DNA from: Zoogloeaceae bacterium G21618-S1
GTDB lineage: Bacteria; Pseudomonadota; Gammaproteobacteria; Burkholderiales; Rhodocyclaceae
Length of the DNA: 64,000 bases
NCBI GenBank assembly: GCA_027214125.1
Contig: JAPWHF010000009.1
Location: 124,001-188,000 of the forward strand
Direction of reading: 5' to 3'
Positions within the stretch are counted from its first letter, which is position 1; each line of letters begins with the position of its first letter. The position numbers and the translations under genes were made by a program. The notes under the pieces were generated by a model. It was not told where the DNA came from, did not search any database, and was given only the letters and a program-made list of their open reading frames with translations. Below are positions 25,668 through 32,952 of the stretch, piece by piece.

Positions 25668-25952
25668 CTACTTACGGCAATACCGCTGCCAGCACATGCT
25701 CCGGCACGACTCGGTGAGGCAGTTCGCGCAGGTCTTGCACTTGTCCGGCGGCTTGTCCTGTTTTCCAGTCACTTCGGGCGACGGCTGCAAACGCACGGGG
25801 GTTGCATTAGGCGTGGGCGGCGCGGTGATGTAGCCCTGCGAACTGCCTCCCATACCTCCGCCCATGTTCGCGCCAATCGCCGGCATGCTGAACAGCAGTG
25901 CGAGCATGCAGCCAAACATGGCCATCGGTGATCCATTCAAAAATCGTTTCAT
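25668..25952 (-). CDS. Small secreted cysteine-rich protein
   Basis: A 94-residue protein of no recognised family. It has a signal peptide (MKRFLNGSPMAMFGCMLALL, probable cut after PAIGA), a Gly/Met-rich stretch and a Pro/Lys linker. The C-terminus carries six cysteines in about 22 residues (CKTC, CLTESC, MCWQRYC). It may be periplasmic, with disulfides or bound metal. AGGAGG stands eight bases before the ATG at 25952. It lies 53 bp downstream of the outer-membrane barrel gene on the same strand, so the two could be one transcript. Confidence 0.72.
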   Translation of the reverse strand: MKRFLNGSPMAMFGCMLALLFSMPAIGANMGGGMGGSSQGYITAPPTPNATPVRLQPSPEVTGKQDKPPDKCKTCANCLTESCRSMCWQRYCRK

Positions 25953-26005
25953 GTGTCGCACCTCCTGGCCGGGAGCATCCGGGCAGCTCGGGTGAAAGTG
26001 GCGGG

Positions 26006-26917
26006 CTAGAAAGTCATCGAGACAAACAGTCGTCCACTGACGGTATTGAAATCGTCTCGCCCCAGGGTTGTGGTGATTTCGATACCGGTCGTAACAGCCT
26101 CACCGCTGAGCGTTGCAAACACACTCAGGTCCATCGCCGTGCGGTCCGAAAAGTTACGGAACGGGTGAAAATCATGCACGAGGTAGGGGCGCACACCGAA
26201 GGTCGCGATACGGTCCGCGACAAAAGTCTGATACCCGAGCTCGCCGCCAATGCGGCCACGGATCAGCAAGTCCCGCTCCTCGGCAATGGCCTGGCCAAAG
26301 GAGTCGGTCGTGGCGTCGGACACGGTCTTCGACCAGAGGTATTGAACAGTCGGCATGCCATACCATCCGTCGCCGAGATCGACCAGCGTGCTTGCGTACG
26401 CGCCGAATGAACTTGTCGTCACGTCGCGCGCCCATCGCGCGGTCACGGCGCCCGCCTCGCGAAGCTCACGGGTTTCACCGGTGTCGTACCCCACAAAGCC
26501 GCCAACATCAACATCGCCCACCGCCGTGCCAGCCCGAAGCAGCAGTCCGTTGCTGATGGTGCGCGACCTGCCGCCTGCCACCTGGGACCCGGCGTCAAGC
26601 CCCGACTGCAAGGTGTGCGATTTGAGATCCTTGCGCGACTCGGTGTGATTGGCCGTCAAACCAAACCAGTATCGACCCCTCCGGATATCGCCAGAGAGCG
26701 ACTCCTGATGCCAGCGCGTCGCCCCCAGAAACCCGTCGCGCCCATCATCCACATAGCCGTAGGCAGCCGATACGCCAACGCTCCCCGGGATGCCCTGCGG
26801 ATCAACCGTGCGCGCCGCCGTCACCTCCGTGCCCTGCGCGTGCACGCCCGAGGCACCGGCAACAATGCAGGCGCTCAGGAAAACGCCATGGCGCAATCTG
26901 GTCATCCACGATTGCAT
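26006..26917 (-). CDS. Outer-membrane beta-barrel protein (autotransporter-barrel-like)
   Basis: A 303-residue protein with a signal peptide (cleavage near GVHAQ). The rest is alternating-hydrophobic strand sequence with many aromatic and Gly residues, ending in the outer-membrane terminal signature RLFVSMTF (last residue Phe). The body resembles the autotransporter-type barrel domain without a passenger. A role as pore or surface protein is inferred; the substrate is unknown. AGGAGG precedes the ATG at 26917. It is divergent from the TIR-FGE gene across 265 bp and followed by the small cysteine-rich protein. Confidence 0.72.
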   Translation of the reverse strand: MQSWMTRLRHGVFLSACIVAGASGVHAQGTEVTAARTVDPQGIPGSVGVSAAYGYVDDGRDGFLGATRWHQESLSGDIRRGRYWFGLTANHTESRKDLKSHTLQSGLDAGSQVAGGRSRTISNGLLLRAGTAVGDVDVGGFVGYDTGETRELREAGAVTARWARDVTTSSFGAYASTLVDLGDGWYGMPTVQYLWSKTVSDATTDSFGQAIAEERDLLIRGRIGGELGYQTFVADRIATFGVRPYLVHDFHPFRNFSDRTAMDLSVFATLSGEAVTTGIEITTTLGRDDFNTVSGRLFVSMTF

Positions 26918-27182
26918 GGTTTAAACCCTCCTGGTGCCAACGCGATTTGATGGCGACCTGCCGGCACTTTCGTGCTGGCGCGTTTCCCTGCAGCACACCC
27001 GGCCCGATGTGCGACCGTCATCAGCGTGCGATGCCAAATGTATCGCTCGCCGCATGCCTGTTCTAAATTTAATATGGGTTAGGGGGTAGAGCAGGTCAAG
27101 GCGCGCCGGCACCAGTGGCGCCGGCATCCACGCCCGCAATTTGCCCCCCGGCGTCCTCAAGGAGGCACAGGCGCGCACGCAC

Positions 27183-28934
27183 ATGAGCGGAAACATCTTC
27201 ATCAACTACCGCCGCGACGACAGCGCGGGATGGGCCGGCAGACTGCATGATCGTCTGGTGCGTGTTCTGCCGCGCCGCCATGTCTTCATCGACGTGACCG
27301 GCATCGAAGGCGGCGAGGCCTTTGCCCGCCTGCTGGATGCCGAAGTTGCCAAATGCGACGTCTTCCTGGCCATCATCGGGCCCGACTGGCTGGCGCCCGA
27401 AGCGTCGAGCGATCGTCGCCGGATCGACGACCCGAACGACTTCGTGCGCATCGAAATCGCCTCGGCGCTGCGGCGCGACGGCGTGCACGTGATTCCCGTA
27501 CTGGTCGATGGCGCCAGCGTGCCCAATGCCGATGATCTACCGGACGATGTCCGCGCGCTGGTTGAGCGCAACGCGGTCGAGGTGAGTCGCGAACATTTTG
27601 ATCGCGATGCCGACCGGCTCATCGCCACCATCCGCCGGCACCTGCCCTTCACGGTGCGGAATCAAGGCCCGCTGCGCCGAGCGCTTGCGGCAGGCGCGCT
27701 CGCCGCTGCCGGCGCCGCCACGCTGGCCGCCCTCTACACCGGCACGCTGCCAAGCGCCTTTGGCCTCGAAGCGCTGGTCCGCCCGTCGGCACGCGAGTGG
27801 GGCGCCCTCACCTACGGCGACAAAACCAACCCGGCCTATCTGACCGACTTCATCACCCGTCATACAGGCAGCCCGGAGGCCGACGAGGCGGGCATGTGGA
27901 TGAAATACATCAGCGCCCGTGCATGGAGCAAGATCAAGGACACCACCGACCGCCGCCCGCTGTCCGATTTCTTGTCCGTCTTTCGAGACAGCGCCGAGGC
28001 CCCGACCGCAGCGCAACGACTGGCCGAGTTGCCTGCATCACCTCAGTCCGGCCCGCAGGGCAATGCGGCCTTGTCCCGGTTTGCCGATTGCGAAGACTGC
28101 CCCGAAATGGTCGTGATTCCGGCGGGGCAATTCCTCATGGGATCACTCGATACCGAATGGACCGTCGTCGAAGATCGCCACGAGGGGCCACGCCAACAGG
28201 TACAGATTGCCCATAAATTCGCGGTGGGGCGCTTCGAAGTCACCGTCGGGCAATTTCGCCAGTTTGTGAAGGAAACCGGCCATGCGATCGGCTTCGAATG
28301 CATCGGGGTGATCAATCCGGACGCGCCCGCCAAAGTGTGGGACGCCATTCCCGGGCGGGACTTTCAAACCCCCGGTTTCCCCCAAACCGACGACCACCCC
28401 GTGGTCTGCATCAACTGGGACGACGCAACAGCCTACGCCAATTGGCTGAGCAAAAAGGCGGGCGCAAGCTACCGCCTGCCCACCGAAGCGGAGTGGGAAT
28501 ACCTCGCGCGCGCCGGCAGCCAGGAGAGCTACGCCTTTGGCGACGATGAAGGCCGTCTGTGCCAGTACGGCAACGGCGCCGATCGCGGGCTCGGTGACAC
28601 ATGGAATGCCAACCGCTGGTGCGCCGACGGCACCACCATGGGCACCGCCCGCGTCGGCGCTTATCGCCCCAACGCCTTCGGCCTCATGGACACCCATGGC
28701 AACGTCCACGAATGGGTGGCCGACTGCTACCACGAAGGCTATGCCGGCATGCCTGACGAGACCCGACGCACCGGCGCCGCCTGGGTCAATCCGAACTGCG
28801 CCACCCGCGTCATTCGCGGCGGCTGCTGGGCCTATCCGCCAACACAACTGCGCTCCGCACGGCGCGAGGCCTGGGAGCCGTACAAACGCAGCTACTGCGT
28901 CGGATTCCGCGTGGCGCGCGAACTTGCGCCATGA
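27183..28934 (+). CDS. TIR domain - transmembrane - FGE/sulfatase-modifying-like fusion protein
   Basis: A 583-residue protein. Residues 1-150 form a TIR-2 domain (IFINYRRDDSAGWAGRL, VFIDVTGIEGG, VFLAIIGPDWL, with the conserved Glu91 of VRIEI). Residues about 166-187 are one membrane helix (ALAAGALAAAGAATLAAL). A linker follows, and residues 305-583 are an FGE-sulfatase / SUMF1-like domain (VVIPAGQFLMGS, EVTVGQFRQFV, YRLPTEAEWEYLARAG, GNVHEWVADC, CVGFRVAR). Of the two active-site cysteines of true FGE only Cys572 is kept and Val577 replaces the second, so sulfatase activation is unlikely. TIR domains can degrade NAD+ or signal, and bacterial TIR-FGE fusions are known but poorly characterised. 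The start at 27183 begins at the TIR strand; AAGGAGG is 17 bases upstream. Confidence 0.85.
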   Translation: MSGNIFINYRRDDSAGWAGRLHDRLVRVLPRRHVFIDVTGIEGGEAFARLLDAEVAKCDVFLAIIGPDWLAPEASSDRRRIDDPNDFVRIEIASALRRDGVHVIPVLVDGASVPNADDLPDDVRALVERNAVEVSREHFDRDADRLIATIRRHLPFTVRNQGPLRRALAAGALAAAGAATLAALYTGTLPSAFGLEALVRPSAREWGALTYGDKTNPAYLTDFITRHTGSPEADEAGMWMKYISARAWSKIKDTTDRRPLSDFLSVFRDSAEAPTAAQRLAELPASPQSGPQGNAALSRFADCEDCPEMVVIPAGQFLMGSLDTEWTVVEDRHEGPRQQVQIAHKFAVGRFEVTVGQFRQFVKETGHAIGFECIGVINPDAPAKVWDAIPGRDFQTPGFPQTDDHPVVCINWDDATAYANWLSKKAGASYRLPTEAEWEYLARAGSQESYAFGDDEGRLCQYGNGADRGLGDTWNANRWCADGTTMGTARVGAYRPNAFGLMDTHGNVHEWVADCYHEGYAGMPDETRRTGAAWVNPNCATRVIRGGCWAYPPTQLRSARREAWEPYKRSYCVGFRVARELAP

Positions 28935-29083
28935 GCTTTTGGGCTCGGGCGTCATCGACCAATTCGCACGACACCCTGATCGAGCGCATTGCGCCCTCGG
29001 TTGCACCTCACTTCGTGCTCTCGATCAACTTACTGCGGCACTTGCACCCGCAGGCATGCGCCCATGCGGGGCGCACCAAAGGA

Positions 29084-29106
29084 AAGGGCCGGCATGACCG
29101 GCCCTT
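29084..29106 (-). terminator. Terminator-like hairpin after the small lipoprotein gene
   Basis: A perfect 9 bp stem AAGGGCCGG / CCGGCCCTT with a 5-base loop lies 23 bp beyond the stop of the minus-strand small lipoprotein gene. It may also end plus-strand transcription from the TIR-FGE gene. T-runs are short (TTTCCTTT on the minus strand). Confidence 0.7.
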
Positions 29107-29128
29107 GTCGATTCGGCTCCGGCGGAGC

Positions 29129-29260
29129 CTACTTCTTCGGCTGCGATGGCGTGCTCATGCCGCCGGTGTCGTCCTTGGCTTTGTCTCCTGTGCAAGCGAC
29201 TGCCGATAGGCTGCCGAAGGCGAACAGTGCGGTGAGCAACGCGGTAAGGAATCGTTTCAT
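29129..29260 (-). CDS. 43-residue putative lipoprotein
   Basis: A very small gene. It has a signal peptide MKRFLTALLTALFAFGSLSA, a lipobox-like AVAC with cysteine at residue 22, and a short polar tail (TGDKAKDDTGGMSTPSQPKK) ending at the stop. GGGAG lies a few bases before the ATG at 29260, and a strong hairpin follows the stop, which together make expression believable. It belongs to the class of tiny entericidin/YifL-like lipoproteins by form only; no function can be assigned. Confidence 0.68.
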   Translation of the reverse strand: MKRFLTALLTALFAFGSLSAVACTGDKAKDDTGGMSTPSQPKK

Positions 29261-29512
29261 GCCTTCTCCCTTCGATTGGGAGATTCCAATTTAGGCCCGA
29301 CACTGTCGGGCGGCAAGCGCCGGCCGTCGAACGGCGAGAAAAAAGCCCGGCCTGAGCCTGGGGACAAGGCCCGTGTGCGAGCGCCTGGCGAATCTTGTCA
29401 CCGCGGCGCTGTCAAAAATGCGAGCGGCGGCGAAGCGCCGCAGCCGCACGCCCGGCCCGTCAGCCGGCTGAGCGCGGCACGCCCCCCGCACACCGTGCAA
29501 AGGAGGTACACC

Positions 29513-30022
29513 ATGAACCGACGCCAATCGCTCCAGACCCTGATGGGAGCCACCCTGCTCTCACTGGGCGGACATCACATCGCCGCCGCAGCAGCAAGCT
29601 CGGACCGCCCCAAATTGATGAAATCAAAAGCCGAATGGGCAGAGCTGCTGCCCCGCCCGGCCTACGCGGTCCTCTTCGAGCACAACACCGAGCCACCCGG
29701 CAGCAGCCCGCTGAACCACGAGAAGCGCGACGGCACCTATATCTGCGCGGCGTGCTACCTGCCCCTGTTCGACAGCGCCACCAAATACGACAGCGGCACC
29801 GGCTGGCCGAGCTTCTGGCAGCCGCTGACCGGCGCGGTCAACACCGAGCGCGACTACAAGCTGATCTGGCCGCGCACCGAGTACCACTGCGCGCGCTGCG
29901 GCGGCCACCAAGGCCATGTATTTGACGACGGCCCCCAACCCACCGGCCAACGCTACTGCAACAACGGACTCGCGCTGCAATTCGTGGTACGTGGTGACAC
30001 CCTACCGGCGCTGCTCACCTGA
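29513..30022 (+). CDS. msrB: Peptide-methionine (R)-S-oxide reductase with Tat-type signal
   Basis: A 169-residue MsrB. The zinc cysteines are in CAAC and CARC, and the substrate loop is SGTGWPSFWQPL. The catalytic cysteine sits in RYCNNGLALQF, where most MsrBs read RYCINSAALRF. The N-terminus begins MNRRQSLQTLMGA with a twin arginine and a hydrophobic stretch ending in AAAA, so it is probably exported by Tat to repair oxidised methionine in periplasmic proteins. AGGAGG is six bases before the ATG at 29513. It stands alone. Confidence 0.92.
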   Translation: MNRRQSLQTLMGATLLSLGGHHIAAAAASSDRPKLMKSKAEWAELLPRPAYAVLFEHNTEPPGSSPLNHEKRDGTYICAACYLPLFDSATKYDSGTGWPSFWQPLTGAVNTERDYKLIWPRTEYHCARCGGHQGHVFDDGPQPTGQRYCNNGLALQFVVRGDTLPALLT

Positions 30023-30322
30023 ACTCCCCACACAACCCACCCTTGCCTTGTTCGGGTTGGCGAGCTCGCCCTGCCCGCCTGCACCGCGGCCGACACCGAG
30101 AGCAGGCCAGGGCGGCTCGCCCAGCCGACATCAACCGGCTGCTTTGGATGCTGCGCCGGGCTTCGCGCGGGCGACGGGTTGCGTGTGGGTTTAGGCACTT
30201 GAAGTACGACACGCACCCCCGTCATCAGGTGAATTCACCCGATGACGGGCATCCCACCAACCAATCAAAGCAGTGAAACTCGGGACTTTGCTAACAGATT
30301 GTTGGTACTAAAGTGGGGGCAG
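30023..30322. other. Non-coding stretch with a long palindrome
   Basis: No convincing gene is seen; short open frames lack family features and ribosome binding sites. It contains the 32-base palindrome at 30218-30249 and leads into the IS remnant. Confidence 0.6.
30218..30249. repeat. 32-base near-perfect palindrome
   Basis: CCCGTCATC and GATGACGGG flank GGTGAATTCACC, giving a stem broken by one A/C mismatch. No T-run follows. It could be a protein-binding site, a cruciform-forming site or the footprint of a lost element beside the IS remnant. Confidence 0.6.
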
Positions 30323-30538
30323 GTCAGTGAGCACGGCATCAGCTCGGCCACGTTCAGCTAGTGGTGCAGCAAGTTCGGCGGCATGGACGCCTCGCTGATG
30401 GCGAGGCTCAAGGTGCTTGAGGCGGAGAATCGACAACTCAAGAAGATGTATGCCGAGAAACGGATCAAGCCGAAGAAGCAGATCGTGCGCGAGCGGCTCG
30501 AACCGCCTGCGGCGCCCGAGGCAATCAGCCAATGCTGA
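30323..30538 (+). pseudogene. IS3-family transposase orfA remnant
   Basis: The frame reads like the C-terminal two thirds of an IS3-type OrfA: EHGISSATFS, then an in-frame stop at 30359-30361 where the family has Tyr-Gln, then WCSKFGGMDASLMARLK and LEAENRQLKKMYAEK (the leucine-zipper part). The N-terminal HTH and all of orfB are absent and the C-terminus diverges (KQIVRERLEPP). It is a dead insertion-sequence fragment. GGGGGCAGG strings flank it on both sides (about 30315 and 30565). Confidence 0.78.
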
Positions 30539-30617
30539 TCGATGGATTTATGGGCACAAACATAGGGGGCAGGCCACGAATTTTCGTCAATAACCCGTGG
30601 TCTGCTCCCTATTCTTC

Positions 30618-32633
30618 TTAAGGCCTGCGCACCCGCCGATGAATCGTCAAGGAAACAACGCCCAAACCCGCGAGCAACATTGCGAACTGGCTCGGCTCTG
30701 GAACCGGCGCAATTGTCGCAGAGCCAGCGGCGAGGAGGTAGGTGAATGCTGCACCCTGCGATCTGTCTGCGGTAAGCGAAAAGTTGATGGCCAGATCGAC
30801 TTGCCCCACGAACGAGCCAAGGTTGATCGCATTATTGACGAAGAAACCACGGGCATCGGACAAAGTGATGAAACTGCGAGAAAACAATGTTTGGCCAGCG
30901 TTCGCTACCGAAAAATCGAGAGCCATCGGATTCGATGCGTCATGGCCAGAAAAGTCCATCAACCCGAGCAGAACATCGGTCGCCTGATCGAACGCATATG
31001 AATACTGCGCACTTCCCGTGTACTTGCGCTGCCCAATTGCGAACTCGCTGTAGTTTGCGCCAATGACACCTACGCCAATCAGACTCTGCTCGGAGCCAGC
31101 GACAAAAGATGTATCGATTGCACGATGGCTGCTTAGAAGGCTCTCGAACTGCCCACCTCCTAGCAATCCGTCAGCATAGGAAAACGCTTCGATACCGTTG
31201 CTGCCGACAGACAGATCTGGCAGCGCTCTGGCGACCCCACCGGAAAATCCGGTCATGGCAACGCTGTTAACCTGCTGCGTCACGTCCGAGGCATTCGCCG
31301 TATTCTCGCCAACCTGGGCGCTTGCTCCTGCCTTGATCACCGGGTGTATATATCTGCGTGCGGTGCCGCTGCCAACCTCGAAGGAGTGATTGGTCATACT
31401 CGATGCGTTGGCATGGCCGCTGTTGCCTGCTGCGTAGGCATTCGCCTCGGCAAAGCCCACGCCGCGCGAACTTGCAAACGCCTCGGCATCGGCTGTACCA
31501 GCTTTACCCCCCGGGGTGCCGAAAGATATGGCCCGGGCAGTTGCCCGCGCGGTCGAACCGAATCTCTCTGATCCTATGGAGATATAGGCGGTCGCATTCC
31601 CACTATTGCCCGCAGCCCCCGTGTTCGTGGTTCCGCCTCGCCCCCCCTCGGCCGTAACAGACCCGGACACACTGCGCTCACCATAGAGCGAAAACGTCTG
31701 ATCCAGCCGGGATGTCGCATTGCCGCCATTCCCGGCAAGTGCACTCTCCGAATATCCACCGTGGCCACCTTTCGCGAACTGCGACAGCGACAGAGAGTTG
31801 CTGGATGATCCCCGTGCGCCATCAACGATGACGGTGTCAGCACCGTTGCCGCCCGAGGCACCCGAATAACCCGATCCACCATTGCCACCTAGAGCGTCGG
31901 TCCTCACACCAAGGCTCCCGGCGCCTTGCCCGTAGGTGAAGCCAATAGCGGCTACCCCACCGTCACCGCCACGACCGCCACCGTAATGCGCGGTGCCGCC
32001 CACGCCCCCAATGGCCTCGCTGACGAGATTTGCATTGGAAAAGCCGACAAAATGTCCGTACGACGAACCAATAGCGCTGCCGCCGCGTCCGCCATCTCCA
32101 AAAAAGCTGCTTCCCCCTGCCCCAGCAACTGCCCGGGCAGAAACGCCGTAGTACGCCCCGTTGCCGCCAGACATACCCTGCCCCTTGGCAGTAGCATCGC
32201 CGCCTTTTCCTCCGTCGTAGCCGGCGCCCGCTGCAACCCCCCCAAATCCGCCGATCGCCTGGGCAAGAACTGACGCACTGCCCGACAACACGGTGGAGTT
32301 CCCGTCCGCAGTCGCCGAACCGCCGTCGCCACCACGTCCAAGAACATTCGGCTGACCATTGATCACCCCAACGCCCAAATTCTTGTCACCTGCCCACCCG
32401 CCTTGACCACCCGTTGCTTTCGCACTACTGGTGTTGTCATTGTTAAGCGGAAGCTTGGCGGTTGCGCCACCACCGTTTGTGCCTCCACTACCATTGACAC
32501 CGTCGCTACCATCTACACCCAACACATCCATTGTCACTGCGTAGGTAGGTAAAGGCGATATGCCAAAGCTGGCCACAAACAAGCCAATAGCCGGCAAATG
32601 TCGGCGAACACTTCCAAATTTTTTGCGATGCAT
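30618..32633 (-). CDS. Glycine-rich PEP-CTERM surface/exopolymer-associated protein
   Basis: A 671-residue exported protein with a signal peptide (AIGLFVASFGISPLPTYA). Residues about 35-430 are Gly/Ala/Ser-rich with repeated GGxGG units (GGRGGDGGVAAIG, GGNGGSGYSGASGGNG). Residues 430-640 are a more ordinary beta-rich domain. The C-terminal sorting signal is VPEPSQFAMLLAGLGVVSL plus a basic tail (HRRVRRP). Exosortase (EpsH) recognises PEP-CTERM and processes such proteins during exopolysaccharide/floc formation; no exosortase is in this window. GGAG precedes the ATG at 32633, and a sigma54-like promoter lies 60 bp upstream. Confidence 0.9.
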   Translation of the reverse strand: MHRKKFGSVRRHLPAIGLFVASFGISPLPTYAVTMDVLGVDGSDGVNGSGGTNGGGATAKLPLNNDNTSSAKATGGQGGWAGDKNLGVGVINGQPNVLGRGGDGGSATADGNSTVLSGSASVLAQAIGGFGGVAAGAGYDGGKGGDATAKGQGMSGGNGAYYGVSARAVAGAGGSSFFGDGGRGGSAIGSSYGHFVGFSNANLVSEAIGGVGGTAHYGGGRGGDGGVAAIGFTYGQGAGSLGVRTDALGGNGGSGYSGASGGNGADTVIVDGARGSSSNSLSLSQFAKGGHGGYSESALAGNGGNATSRLDQTFSLYGERSVSGSVTAEGGRGGTTNTGAAGNSGNATAYISIGSERFGSTARATARAISFGTPGGKAGTADAEAFASSRGVGFAEANAYAAGNSGHANASSMTNHSFEVGSGTARRYIHPVIKAGASAQVGENTANASDVTQQVNSVAMTGFSGGVARALPDLSVGSNGIEAFSYADGLLGGGQFESLLSSHRAIDTSFVAGSEQSLIGVGVIGANYSEFAIGQRKYTGSAQYSYAFDQATDVLLGLMDFSGHDASNPMALDFSVANAGQTLFSRSFITLSDARGFFVNNAINLGSFVGQVDLAINFSLTADRSQGAAFTYLLAAGSATIAPVPEPSQFAMLLAGLGVVSLTIHRRVRRP

Positions 32634-32692
32634 TAATTTCTCCAGACGGCGCGTTTATGCTTCGATCGGCCCCTTGAAAACCGATCGCATTA

Positions 32693-32708
32693 TGCAAGAA
32701 AGATGCCC
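32693..32708 (-). promoter_or_regulatory. Sigma54-like (-24/-12) promoter of the PEP-CTERM gene
   Basis: On the minus strand the 16 bases GGGCATCTTTCTTGCA match TGGCAC-N5-TTGCA at all but two positions. The invariant GG and GC are ten bases apart, and the element lies 60 bp before the start codon. PEP-CTERM genes of related bacteria are often under RpoN with the PrsK/PrsR two-component pair, which supports the reading. Confidence 0.6.
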
Positions 32709-32952
32709 GAAGAAAAATGTCTATTTACTACATACGGTTACCCTTCCGACAAAAGATACCTGCATCTACCTCCGTAAAATCTCCCGACATCCCCTCCCCA
32801 CGTGAACCACGTCCAGCGGACCAGAGCTAGCCGCTACCGTAGCGACGCCGATACCATTCTCGATTGAGTTCGGTCAGCACCATCGTCCCGGCAATCGCTC
32901 GGCGTCGGCTCCCGTATAATCAACGCCCCGCCCCCAAACGCCCTTTCTTCGC

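Noticed and set aside
27183-28934. Calling the protein a formylglycine-generating enzyme
   Set aside because: Only one of the two catalytic cysteines is present and no sulfatase gene is near.
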